The translations under genes and the position numbers were made by a program. A stretch of DNA of 64,000 nucleotides from Nissolia schottii (taxonomy: Eukaryota; Streptophyta; Magnoliopsida; Fabales; Fabaceae), in the NCBI GenBank assembly GCA_003254905.1, contig QANU01055854.1:252078-316077 (forward strand), written 5' to 3'. Shown here one piece after another: positions 21,601-29,887 of this stretch; the first letter of the stretch is position 1; every line of letters starts with the position of its first letter. Below the pieces are notes generated by a model, which saw only the letters and a program-made list of their open reading frames with translations, was not told where the DNA came from and ran no database searches.

Positions 21601-24274
21601 GCTGCAGCAGTACGTTTGTGTTCGTCTGCGTCTCCCTCATCTCTGCCTGCGTCTCTCGCATTTCCTCCTGGTTCACCCTTACTGCGTCCAAGTTCCCCCG
21701 CATTTCTGCCACCTGCCGTTCCAACATGTCCACCCGAGATTCCATGACCGCGCGCGTGGAAACCATATAAGTCTCCCCAGAATCGATGCTCTGATACCAG
21801 TTGTAACAACTGGTATCTATGAAATGGTGAACTGAATTGCTGCTGTATTCTTATTGCTGAAACCAGAAACTCCAGAGGGGAATTTCGTGGTCAATTAGGT
21901 ACAAAATAATATGCTGAGAGGTAAAAGATTTCTGGGATTATAGGCTCCCTTCGACCTCCTAATTCTTGTCCTAATTTCTGGATAAAAACTCCCTAACCTC
22001 CCTGCGATTCCTCTTATAGCTCTTGAGGGATCGCGTAATTTATTTCCTTCCTAATTTAGTTCCTAAATGATTGTTTCTCTGATTGGAATATCAAATCAGC
22101 CCCCCAATTATTCCAATCAGCCCCCCAAATCTGTTACAGATTTCATTCCTTTCTTATTCTACTAAATCTCCTAGAATAAACTAATGGGAAAGGAAGGATT
22201 TCCTTTCCTGATTTATCTTGATCTGCACTAGGAGGGTGCGTAACAGCAACCAACATAGCAAATGTATATAAAGAACAATGTCACTTATTCTTGACAGAAG
22301 TAGTCTGTTTCGAGCTGACAACCTTTGTTTCTGGAACAATGTCACTCACTCAAGCTTGGTGATGACTTCGAGGGGCATGCCTTTTGTTTCAAAAACCTTA
22401 AAGAACACAAATATCCAGGAGATGACACGCACAACAACATAAACACCGAAGATATCAGCGAGTCCCATAGTACTGAGCATCACAAGAAGCGAGTATGTGA
22501 CGATGATGTCTCCAATCCAAAACACTAAAGCACAAATAGCGATGCAGAGGCCATGCACCCTGGTAGAAAAGATCTCTGAGCAAATGATGGAATAGATACA
22601 ATGGATTAGCGATGGAGGAGCACAACGGAGCACGATGGCACGACAGAGCACGATTGCAGGCGCAGCTGTGAATGGCAACTCTGAAACACTAAACAACCTA
22701 AATCTAAAAACTCAAGAGACGTTCAAAACGACGACGTTGTTTTGCTTGCTTTGTCCTTAAAAAAAAAAAACCCTAATTTGGTAAACTCGTGAACTCGGTA
22801 GTAAACTCGCGATTTTATGCGAGTTTACACGAGTTTACCCGAGTTTATCCAAAAACGAGTTTACATGCGAGTTCGCTCGATTTTACTGCCTAGTTACTCG
22901 AGTTGACTCGCGATTTTGATAACCATGATTATGATACTTTCTAACAAACATCAGTTGACTTCAGAATACGGATTCACCCAATTTGGTTTTACTTTTTCTT
23001 TCCCTTTAAAAATAGATCTGATTTGAACAGTGATTTGTTACTTTATTGATATGGAAGTATTTGGCTGTTAAGTTCTTGTGCTTCCTATCTAGAGGTGCTG
23101 CTACTTATCTCCTGTTCTGTTTCAAGTTTTGAGTTGTAAGGGGCATGGATTTGCCGCCTGAATATACAGTACTCATGGTTATTAAACTCTCGAGTTAACT
23201 CGTAAACTCTTACGAGTTTACGATTTTACTACACAAAACGAGTTAACACTTAAGTAAACTCTTTTTTAGTAAACTCGTACGAGTTTAAGTAAACTCTCGA
23301 TTCTACTAGCGAGTTTACGTGTTAAAATTTATCTACGAGTTTACGAGTTTACCTCAAAATGTACAAATTTTGTAACTTTGTTAGATACTTACCAAATTTT
23401 TTTTTATATTAGATAATATATATTGAGTTTATTTAGCTAATTTAATATATTTATCATAATTGATCTATGTTTTATTGAACTATAAAATAATACCGATATT
23501 GAATAAAATAAGACATAACTGCTAAGTGTCATGCATTAAGGTGTATTTATGATATTTCTTTCATTAATTTAATTTAAAGTTAACATTATTCAATTTTAAT
23601 TATAAATATAATATTTAATCAAGTTTAGTTCCTAATTATATTGCTTATAACATAATTTTTTACGTATGTAAACTCATATGATTTTACGAGTCGAGTTTAC
23701 GATTCGAGTTTGCTGAGACTCCACAAGTTTACTTAAACTCTCGAGTTTGACAACCTTGACAGTACTTTTGTTGTTTGTTTTTCTCTGGCTGATATGCTAA
23801 ATTACTATTAACGATGAGAATATATACAGTACTTTTATTGTTGGTTTGTTTTTCTCTTGCTGAATATGCTAAATTACTATTAACGATGACAATATACTGA
23901 TCAGGTGGTCTCAACTGGCCCTAATCCGGAATGGGATGAGAGCTTTTCATGGGCCTTTGAGAGTCCTCCAAAAGGCCAGAAGCTTCACATTTCTTGCAAG
24001 AATAAGAGCAAAATGGGAAAGGTAAATGCAAGAGGACATAAACTAACAAATGCAGTCTATTCATCTTCCTTCGCTCGTTTTGTTTTTTTTCTTTTACCCT
24101 TCCACTAAAACCATGTTTTGTATCTAATGACAGAGCTCATTTGGGAAAGTGACAATCCAAATTGATCGGGTGGTAATGCTTGGAGCCGTAGCTGGAGAGT
24201 ACACTCTGTTGCCGGAAAGTAAAAGTGGCCCTTCAAGGAATTTAGAAATAGAATTTCAGTGGTCCAACAAGTGA
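8115..24274 (+). CDS. CSI1/POM2, cellulose synthase-interactive ARM-C2 protein
   Basis: Coding exons are 8052-8125 (from the ATG at 8115), 8553-11616, 12417-14961, 15708-16162, 23905-24021 and 24134-24274. All phases agree and give 2110 residues; Arabidopsis CSI1 has about 2150. The protein binds primary-wall cellulose synthase complexes and cortical microtubules, and guides complexes along them at the plasma membrane. Armadillo repeats fill residues 1 to about 1980, and a C2 domain follows at about 1988-2110 ([13 protein letters not shown] ... [11 protein letters not shown]). Long stretches, such as [16 protein letters not shown], match Arabidopsis as I remember it. The start was chosen at [15 protein letters not shown] because it is the first in-frame ATG; a second candidate is 8569. 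The 21-37 residues normally ahead of it lack an ATG here. Intron 5 (16163-23904) is hugely enlarged by transposons and splits the C2 coding region. No stop interrupts the 2110 codons, so the gene is probably functional. Confidence 0.93.
8553..11616 (+). CDS. CSI1 exon 3 (N-terminal ARM repeats)
   Basis: Largest exon, 3064 bp, coding residues 5 to 1025. Acceptor is GGTTGCAG and donor CCAG|GTATTC. It holds about half of the armadillo repeats, recognisable as recurring helices with words such as [24 protein letters not shown] and [13 protein letters not shown], each followed by a '[12 protein letters not shown]'-like helix. An unspliced frame also opens at an ATG at 8497 inside intron 2, which would give an alternative N-terminus if transcription began there. 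Confidence 0.93.
11657..12223. mobile_element. Two head-to-head TRIM-like elements in CSI1 intron 3
   Basis: Fossil LTR-type miniature elements without coding capacity. Copy 1 (11657-11939) has terminal direct repeats of about 72 bp (11657-11727, 11868-11939), starting TGTYAAGA and containing TTGGGTAGAGRCAATTGAAT. Copy 2 (about 11940-12223) is the same sequence on the other strand. Next to a terminal repeat lies a tRNA-Met primer-site-like word (reverse complement of TGGTATCAGAG, degenerate). The two copies form an inverted repeat with arms of about 280 bp and almost no spacer. A relative sits in the PAT gene at 53165-53440. Confidence 0.6.
12417..14961 (+). CDS. CSI1 exon 4 (C-terminal ARM repeats)
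   Basis: 2545 bp, residues 1026 to about 1873. It begins [14 protein letters not shown] after acceptor ATGCAG and ends in phase 1 (ACT G) before GTGAGT. The ARM series continues, for example [16 protein letters not shown] and [17 protein letters not shown]. The frame is intact throughout, and conservation with Arabidopsis appears higher here than in exon 3. Confidence 0.93.
14962..15707 (+). other. CSI1 intron 4 with microsatellites
   Basis: Intron 4 is AT-rich. Near its 3' end it holds a C run (15593-15600), a (CT)n run (about 15603-15643) and an (AT)n run (15644-15665), about 40 bp before the acceptor TTGTAG. Nothing else is recognised. Confidence 0.7.
15708..16162 (+). CDS. CSI1 exon 5 (last ARM, start of C2 domain)
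   Basis: 455 bp, phases 1 to 0. It starts [20 protein letters not shown] and ends PPRQTK. The C2 domain opens near 16051 with [16 protein letters not shown]. The donor AAG|GTATTC leads into the transposon-rich intron 5. The domain resumes at 23905 with [16 protein letters not shown], so the enlarged intron cuts the C2 domain after its first strands. Confidence 0.92.
16735..17178 (-). repeat. Chromovirus 3' LTR
   Basis: 444 bp with TG...CA ends. It shows no difference by eye from the other LTR at 21802-22245. Confidence 0.93.
17076..20315 (-). CDS. Chromovirus pol: RT, RNase H, integrase, chromodomain
   Basis: 1079-residue frame. Reverse transcriptase lies in the first half with [12 protein letters not shown] as the catalytic block. 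RNase H follows ([14 protein letters not shown] ... NRVADALSR). The integrase has an HHCC finger (ending CAICQAHKH), a core with [14 protein letters not shown], and [11 protein letters not shown]. The last part is a chromodomain with [15 protein letters not shown]. In chromoviruses this module is thought to steer integration by reading histone marks. It overlaps gag by about 60 bp in another frame. Confidence 0.9.
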   Translation of the reverse strand: MQISFPDHSRHQIIQDFYVMKLGCSEVVLGAGWLASLGEFVGNYKKLTLGWEQEGEKKFLQGDPSLSRSKATWKNTLHALRHQGEGYVITSFSMTTEEAAAEALSDETAHFLQEFPDLFQLPEGLPPQRPNDHAILLKDGSTIPRIRPYRYPHYQKTEIEKIVEEMLQSGIIRPSTSPFASPVILVKKKDGGWRFCVDYRALNRETIADKFPIPVIDELLDELGGATIFSKLDLKSGYHQIRMREEDIHKTAFRTREGHYEFLVMPFGLTNAPSTFQALMNQLLKPFLRKFVLVFFDDILIYSQQLSQHWGHLRQVFEILRQHQLFLNKKKCRFVQPQIEYLGHLISKEGVAADPQKIQDMLDWPTPKDLKALRGFLGLTGYYRRFVQNYGRVAWPLTQLLKKDQFLWSDDAQAAFETLKTAMTTVPVLAIPSFSKPFAVETDASGKGIGAVLMQEGRPVAYMSQKISERAQSKSVYERELMAMVLAIQKWRHYLLGNHFTVFTDQKSLKFLLDQRIGGEEQQKWMAKLLGFDFEIRYKAGKDNRVADALSRKFQLATVSVITAGEWEGLADEVQTDPRLRNIVQDIISGSEAPKGYTIREGRLLHQGRLVVPKHSTLIPKILKEFHDTKMGGHSGFFRTYKRIAGFLYWEGMKKTIMNYVQQCAICQAHKHSTLSPAGLLQPLPIPNNVWSDIAMDFIGGLPKAQGKDTILVVVDRMTKYAHFFSLSHPYSAKEVAELFIREVVKLHGFPSSIVSDRDRLFMSAFWSEIFKEAGTTLKMSSAYHPQTDGQSEAVNKCVETYLRCFTSSKPKQWPNWLNWAEYWYNTNYHGSIKMTPFRALYGREPPTLWRGRGEVAVEEVRRLMEDRNQMIEELRFHLERAQNRMKTYADRKRREVTYAAGDQVYLRLQPYRMRTLAKRINQKLSPRFYGPFEVLKRIGQVAYKLKLPEGSQVHPVFHVSLLKKCISPSGQVQPLPKCLTQDLELQVEPQQVIATRTNADGQAEVLLQWKNLPHFENSWELTEDIRAAFPSFHLEDKVILQGEGTVTHPPSADQDKSGKEILPFPLVYSRRFSRIRKE
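17181..17193 (-). promoter_or_regulatory. Polypurine tract of chromovirus
   Basis: On the minus strand a purine run AAGGGGAGGGT lies directly before the 3' LTR, as needed for plus-strand priming. Confidence 0.75.
20255..21766 (-). CDS. Chromovirus gag and protease region
   Basis: 503-residue frame. A coiled N-terminus with repeated MRETQ words is followed by the retrotransposon gag fold (about residues 95-230, including [17 protein letters not shown]), a Ser/Gly/Thr-rich linker, a Cys/His zinc knuckle ([14 protein letters not shown], about residues 355-370), and a retropepsin-like segment near the C-terminus. It makes the capsid/nucleocapsid precursor of the element. It is part of the fossil element above and not a host gene. 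Confidence 0.88.
   Translation of the reverse strand: MVSTRAVMESRVDMLERQVAEMRGNLDAVRVNQEEMRETQAEMRETQTNTNVLLQQIMDRLPPRQTEGNQEEEGRGSRGQGEREGNDREEAEPRRFESNRKLDVPVFSGEGASDWIVKMERYFKVTQTALQDKLDIVTLALEGEALTWMEWWEEHTPFLHWDRFREDLLRRFQPGAALNPLAPLLDVWQVEDVARYRREFEAAARSHKSLGNETLMCIFAKGLKKEIQAELEVGKFTNLPTLMDRAMAIEWRNQAWREAGVNLGTRRGEASFRYGSSSGGASTGTVYSKPSGVTRPPDIRGGARTESWHQASQKTTESSVGNRPVVSGGGSTTQGPNPKPSNTRRLSNEEWAERQRKGLCFRCGEKWGMDHRCTMKHFQIMLIEGDEEEGTEPEELLQIEDQNQAVEKPELQLSSYSYWGLTSHNTFKVVGEIQGHQVVVLIDPGASANFLATEVVKRLALPVNKVRDFQVEVGNGAKEWGNKGCKSVSLTIQGIKSFRIFML
21788..21799 (-). promoter_or_regulatory. Primer-binding site, tRNA-iMet type
   Basis: On the minus strand the bases read TGGTATCAGAGC, the usual plant initiator-Met tRNA primer site, two bases from the 5' LTR. 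Confidence 0.9.
21802..22245 (-). repeat. Chromovirus 5' LTR
   Basis: 444 bp. It is the 5' LTR because gag and pol read on the minus strand and the primer site adjoins it at 21788-21799. Confidence 0.93.
22346..22600 (-). pseudogene. Captured fragment of tonoplast monosaccharide transporter (MSSP/TMT)
   Basis: The minus-strand frame reads [20 protein letters not shown], then [12 protein letters not shown], and ends [13 protein letters not shown]. This matches the C-terminal transmembrane region and the [11 protein letters not shown] signature of plant TMT/MSSP vacuolar sugar transporters (major facilitator family). Only about 85 residues are present, with no introns, and several conserved residues have changed. 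It lies inside hAT element A, so it is a transduplicated gene piece and not a working transporter. Confidence 0.75.
23174..23758. mobile_element. Non-autonomous hAT-type element B
   Basis: 585 bp between perfect 8-bp duplications ACAGTACT (23166-23173, 23759-23766). Ends are CATGGTTATTAAACTC and, reverse-complemented, CAAGGTTGTCAAACTCG, related to those of element A in the same intron. Both ends are rich in AACTCGTAAACTC / GAGTTTACGA words. No coding capacity. Confidence 0.8.
23759..23896 (+). repeat. Tandem duplication of about 70 bp before CSI1 exon 6
   Basis: Two copies (23759-23825 and 23826-23896) start ACAGTACTTTT, pass through TTGTTTTTCTCT and end ACTATTAACGATGA. The second copy supplies the sequence next to the acceptor of exon 6 at 23904. 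Confidence 0.8.
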
Positions 24275-24475
24275 TGCCCGTTACCATGTTTAGTGTCAAG
24301 CCTTGAAATTGGAACTTTGGGTACATGAAATGAAATTTTTGTTTACATTTTCGATTATTTATCATGCTTGTGTAATGTATATATAGCTGCAATTGTTTAT
24401 TTTTAGTATAAAGTGTCAGACAAATTCTTTGTTCATAATATTCTTTTTTAACTTGAACCTTAATTACCTAGGATA
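24275..24475 (+). other. CSI1 3' UTR region
   Basis: AT-rich sequence after the stop TGA at 24272-24274. No strong AATAAA is seen. Transcripts would end in this stretch, but the exact site cannot be read. Confidence 0.4.
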
Positions 24476-24659
24476 AACACTAGGGTCAGGCCTGCTTCGA
24501 GCTTCGTATATGTGCTTTTTGCGTGTTTCTCAATTTAAAGAGCAGTGGATCTGTTTGGGGTTGTACAACTTTCGTACATATTTGAGAGTAAGTTGATTAT
24601 GAAATAACAATTGCATGAAGTGTCGTGTTAATGTTACCAACGAAAACCACCATCGCCAA

Positions 24660-24945
24660 TATGATGATGTGTTTTTATTGGAATAAACCATTGAATCGTC
24701 TTTCATGCTAGTAACATTAATCAAGTCTGTCTTTAAAGTATTAAAATTATTCAATTCATTTTTAAAATTGTTAAAAGTTGATCAAATTAGTTAATGAGAT
24801 TAGTTAATTTGATTAATGTTAAAGAAATAATTTGATCGACTTTTGTTAATTTTAAAAACGAATTTTATGTTTTTCATAATTTGATGATAAACTTATCAAT
24901 GTTACCAACATTAAGTGTGACTTTGATGGTCTCCTCTTATTTGGT
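24660..24945. repeat. Diverged foldback MITE relic
   Basis: Words such as TTAAAAGTTGATCAAATTAG and TAATTTGATCGACTTTTGTT in opposite orientations match the intact MITE at 38184-38410. This copy is eroded and its ends cannot be fixed. Confidence 0.4.
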
Positions 24946-24949
24946 TTTG

Positions 24950-27750
24950 ATTTTGATTATTATTGTGTTATCTTTTCTATATGCCACAAAGTTCAAGTTT
25001 TTATTTTTTCTTTCACTAGTTTTTTTTACTAGATTTTTCACAACAATTACTAGTTTACGAATGATAAATTTTACCTTGAGATGATTAAAACTCGACGTCT
25101 TTTTATTTGTGGGTAACCATATTCATCTCTCCAATACTAAGGGCATGTTCCCCTAATATTTGGGTAAATGAAATGTCTATAAAGTCTTTTATTAAGTGTG
25201 TTTGTCCAATCAAATGAGTATATTCATGGGTATAATTGTCTTTTTCTTTCTTTCCTCCCAACAAGCCCCCTCTCACGAGGGTAGGTGACACGACTATTAA
25301 TTAATGACTGCTATTAATTAAAAAAAATAGAAAAACTAATAAATAAATAAAGTTAATACTAGTAGATATGTTTTTGATAAGACTGTATTTACTTTCTCTC
25401 TCTTCATTTTTTTAAAATTTTTTTACTTTGTTTTTCTCTCTCTTAAATGTGTCTACATCTATCTTCTGCTCCTTCAATTTTTCTCGCTACAAACTGTGCT
25501 GCCGTCAATCTCTCTCTCTCTCCCTATCTGGGTTTCGTGATACTGCTTCTTTCCTCTCTTCAATTGAATGTCGAAGATGCTAGTTGGTTAGGTTTGATTT
25601 GTTTGCGTTTGATTAGTTTTTCTTCATTTTTTACGGGTGAGATTAGAGCTGTTCTTCAACAATTTGCATGCGTTTGGTGTTGGGTTAAATTTTTCTTCAA
25701 TTAAATTTGTAATAGCTCCTATTTAGTTCGTTGGGGAGGTGTTGTAGAGAGCAATTTCTATGATTAAATTGTCGTTAGATTAAATTTAATTTTTGTATTC
25801 CTATTGTTTTTTTTATTTTAATTAATTTGAATAGATCGTTTATTTTATAATTTGTTGGAGAGGTTTATTGGTTGGCCGAATACATGTAATTTTTTTTAAA
25901 AAAATTTTGCGTCCTATTTCTCCTGTTTTGCTATTGTAAGACTTTTTATATTACAAAAAAAATTGAATGTTTTTATTTTACGGTCAGTACTAGTTTTGAC
26001 TTACTTATTCTCTTAACTATATTTAATTATATATTTGTCAAAATTTTATTAATTTTTATTTAAAATTTTGATAAGAGTATAGTAAAAAATAATTAGGAAA
26101 ATAACTAGGTCAAAAATTAAGACTCTCAAAGGGTAGTTACTACTTACTAGATATGAGATATTTGAGTTGCTTGAGGAGGACCATATTTGATGTAATAGGT
26201 TGTAGATATGCTTACCCTTGTGATGCTTACCTTTTTGTTTAGCATTGTTGCGAAAATAGAAACTATTTTCATTGAACAATTAGTTATTTCACTTGTGGGT
26301 TTTTTTTGGGACCTGGGTTACGAGAGTAATTTTTTTTAATCAATTATTTTAGTATGCTTCATAGTATTTGAGTTTATTCTTTTTATTCTTTTATTTGTTG
26401 TGTTTCTGATGAAATAAAAAGTGTATTTATTTGTTAATATTTTATTTTTTGTCCACGTTTAATTAATAAATGTATACTTTATTAATTGAAAGTTGTGCAC
26501 ACTTGATTGTCTCCCATTCAACTATGACTCCTGTATATTATAGATTAGGGTGTCTTTTAACATGAACCGACCATCTAGTTGGTTTAAATTGGTCCTAATA
26601 TTAAAAAAAAATATTTAAATTATAAAATTACTATTAATCTCCCTTTTCCTTCCTCTCTCACTCTTTCAACTCCACCCCCTTTCTCTTTTAGATTTGTTCT
26701 CTCTTTGTCTAGATCTCTCTTTCTCAACTCACTCTCAATCTGTTCTGTCTCTCTCAAGCTCACTCTCCCCGCGGCTTCAAGGGGTTGTTGCCGCCACGAC
26801 AGGTTGCCAGCAGCGGCAAGCTACCCCTCTCTCGGATTTGTCCCTTCTAGTTTACTCTCTCTCAGTTTCTTTCTCTACGTCTCTCTCAGTTTCTTACTCT
26901 CTCTTACGGATTCTCAAAACTGCCTCTCTCTCAACTCACCCTCTTTGTATTTTCTGTTTCTCAGTTTGGTGTTTGTATGTGTGTGTTTTGTTGTTTAGGG
27001 CGGTGGGTGTGTTGTGTTGTTTTGGATGGTGGTGGGTTTGTGTTGTAGTGGCTGTGAGGTGGTCCAATGATGGTTGAGGGGGCCACCGCTCTCTGCCATT
27101 TCAGAATCAAAGAGGAGGAGGTTGTGTAGTTGTACGGTGGCCCAGTCCACCATTGATTTCAAGTATACCCTAGATCTTGTTACCCTACTTAGTGAGAAGT
27201 AATAAAATGATATTGTCCAATTTTATGCAAGTCATTCATTACATCTAAGTAATCAAGAGACACGCTTAGGATGTTTTTAAATAGATCAGTTTATTTTATT
27301 AATCATGTGAAATATAGAAATTTAATGGAAAGTGACAATGAAAATCATTCATTTTATTATTTATGTTCATTATAGTCATTTTATATTTTAAGAGTAATTT
27401 TATGGTATATTTTCCAAACATTATTGTTGTGATTTCTACATTTCAAGAGCTACTTTTACATCATTTTATCAAACAATACTAATATAGCTTCTCAAGTATA
27501 GCTTTTAAAGAACTCAAAGAGCTCAACAACATTTAGAAAGCCAAAACATTATCAAATCAAGCATTAATCAATGATAAGTATACACATTTATATCATCTAA
27601 TAATTTTTTATTTACTTTGTAGCATATATTAAATATATGTACGTATATTTATATAAAATATACATATTTTATTACACTCTGTTGAACTCAATTGACCTAA
27701 TGAACCTTTGAACCAATGTCTTGACATGCTGAATGTCTAGTTCATTTTTC
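24950..27750. other. Intergenic, no recognised gene
   Basis: AT-rich sequence with two pyrimidine-rich islands (25380-25530 and 26640-26960, CTCTCTC-type). Open frames there (for example 26694-27077) are low-complexity Ser/Leu translations without domains. No RNA gene or named element is recognised. Confidence 0.45.
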
Positions 27751-27966
27751 TTAACCTTGACGTTTGTCGAGGACTTTGCGAGGGATTTATCCCTGACTAA
27801 AAGGGTAATAGTTTAGTTTAGTTGAAGAGATTCATGAGGGATTAGTGAGGGAACAATACCTCGCTAAATAGAAAAATGAAATGTTAAAAGTTTAGCGAGG
27901 GATCAACAAGAGATTTTATCCCTCGCTAAAAGGGGAGTGAATGATTTAGTGTAGTTGAAGAGAGTA

Positions 27967-28072
27967 TGATAACTCTCCAATGAGAGTTATCTTTGTTTGA
28001 TTTTTCATGTAGTTTTATATGATAATTCTCTAATGAGAGTTATCTTTGTTTGATTTTTCATGTAGTTTTAGG
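27967..28072 (+). repeat. 53-bp tandem duplication at LTR start
   Basis: Two units of 53 bp begin TGATAAYTCTCYAATGAGAG and end CATGTAGTTTTA. Each contains a small inverted pair (AACTCTC / GAGAGTT). Confidence 0.8.
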
Positions 28073-29296
28073 ACTAACTCATGCATTTTCTAGAAGTTTA
28101 GCATCGTATTTGGAACTTTTTTTTTCTAATAAAGAGTGTTTTCATAGGATTCGTCAAATTCATACATTTTAGGCATCTGTGTAGGTTTGTTAATGGTTTT
28201 CAGGTCCCAAGATCTCGAAAACAAGTGTAAAGCATGAAAGGAAACCTGAGAGAACAATTCAATTCAAAAGAAGGAAAAAAGTTAAATTTGTGAGGTTGGT
28301 AATCGAGCCCTACATCTGGCTCTCAGTCACTATGAAGAAAGAAGCCAAAAGCTAAACTAGCAAGGATGGCAACATCTGGTGCTTAGTCGCTATGAAGATA
28401 GTAGCCAGAGGTTTATCTAGAGAGTTTGGTGGCTGAGTGCCAGGTGAAACACCCTAGCTAACTGTTTACCCGTACGCAGTAAACAATGCTCACTAGGTTG
28501 TCTACTATCTGGTGGGAATACTTATAGTCCGTTATTAATTTTTGGAAAATACTGGTTTAGGAAAATAGGGACCGTTTTCAAACTTTTCATCGTATAGATT
28601 ATTGCATAAAATAGGAGCCATGCGTCAGAGAGAACAGTTATTACAAACGATAGAGCCATCGAGGCTTAACAATCAACAGTCTAGTAATAGCAAAACATAA
28701 ATTGTACATCCATTTGGTCCATCACAAAGAGTCATATAGTTATCATTATCATAAGTAATATACAAGTAACATGTTCAATAGATACAATACATGTCCTCAA
28801 CATGCGAGGGCTAACTGTAAAACAAAATACTGGCTCCTGCTGGCTCTGGTGTCCTTGTCCGGTCCTAACCGCCTTACAGCTCCTCGGCCGGTTCGGCCTC
28901 ATCCGCGTAGTACGAGTCATCACAAGTTCCTGAAGTCATAGGGTAGTGGGGGTGAGAACGGTAGGTTCTCAGTGGAGTTAACTTTAGCTTTTGGATCTCG
29001 CGTCATATTAGGTCGGACTTCAGGCCGCTCAGAGATTTCTAAGTGTGCATACATACTAAACATCCTACTGATTATTATCTGGCCTAAAGTTCTGAACGGC
29101 TTTATCTATGTTACTAAGTGATAGGGGAACTATTCTTGCTTACTAGGTTCTCGTGCTTATTAACATTACGTATACATACATAGCCGTCTCGAGCGTTCTC
29201 TTGACGGTAATTACAGAATACCAGATACAAACATTTCATTTACTCATGCACAACAGAATGAACATGCTTTTGGAATATACGTTATTCCCACCATAG

Positions 29297-29560
29297 TAGT
29301 GCCCTCTTTCGACAGTACTACGACGGAATAACCTCGCACCCCCAGTGTAGGCCCTCTTTCGACCTTCCTGCAGTGGGCTTCCACCTGCCGCGTGTCCTCT
29401 CTCGACCCCTCGGCAGTGGGCGGATATTGTACCCCCACCTAGCATTGCCCTCTTTCGACCCTGCTAGGCGTGATAACCGCACACCTCTAGGTATGCCATA
29501 TCGACACCACCTGTGGCGGGCTTCCACCTTCAGGATGTCCCTCTGACCTCCTGAAGTGGG
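29297..29560. repeat. Array of CCTCTTTCGAC repeats, 42-53 bp units
   Basis: Five to six units each contain CCCTCTTTCGAC or a close variant, flanked by words that pair with each other such as CAGTGTAGG and CCTGCAGTGGG. Unit length varies between about 42 and 53 bp. Confidence 0.7.
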
Positions 29561-29887
29561 ATCGTTATTTGGCTCTCGTGATCACGGCCTTTTTCAGAAT
29601 TTTTCAGCATTTCTTTTCATTCAGCATTTTCAGCAGCATTTCAGCATTTATTTCCTTTCAGTACCTTCAGCATGACATGACTTGTTCCCTATGGTTCAAT
29701 TCATAACCTTTACTTATTGCAGAATTACTTCTAGTCCTCTCAGAATCATCTTATCATGATACATGAAATGCTAACAGATTAATTCACATACTGCACATAC
29801 TGCACTTACATCAATTACCAATTACAGTTAAATCATTGATTGTTAGACTATGTGCCTCAAAACCGTATCCATAACAAAGTTAGGTCT

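Larger units (their letters stand above)
16735..22245 (-). mobile_element. Ty3/gypsy chromovirus, near-whole, very young
   Basis: LTR retrotransposon of 5511 bp inserted antisense to CSI1 within hAT element A. It has 444-bp LTRs (16735-17178 and 21802-22245) starting TGTTAC and ending TTACA in element orientation, a 5-bp target duplication GCAAC (16730-16734, 22246-22250), a tRNA-iMet primer site, a polypurine tract, gag, and pol ending in a chromodomain. The LTRs look identical by eye, which implies a recent insertion. It looks whole or nearly so, with at most about one break between the two long frames; that step may instead be the kind of frame change such elements can use. Size and chromodomain place it among plant chromoviruses; the exact clade (Reina- or Galadriel-like by size) is uncertain. 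Confidence 0.93.
16413..22927. mobile_element. Non-autonomous hAT-type element A with captured gene piece
   Basis: Terminal inverted repeats CAAGGTTATCAAACTCG (16413) and CATGGTTATCAAAATCG (reverse complement of the end at 22927) are flanked by the perfect 8-bp duplication ATTATGAT (16405-16412, 22928-22935). Length and terminus fit the hAT superfamily. Without the nested chromovirus and its duplication the element is about 999 bp. Its ends are packed with GTAAACTCG / CGAGTTTAC words. The interior holds a minus-strand piece of a monosaccharide transporter gene (22346-22600). No transposase is present, so it must have been moved in trans. Confidence 0.75.

Noticed and set aside
25447-27077. 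Hydrophobic frames of 85-127 codons
   Set aside because: CTCTCTC-rich DNA gives Ser/Leu-rich translations without domains or gene structure.
29236-29527. Minus-strand frames with Gly/Arg words
   Set aside because: They come from the CCTCTTTCGAC array of a solo LTR.
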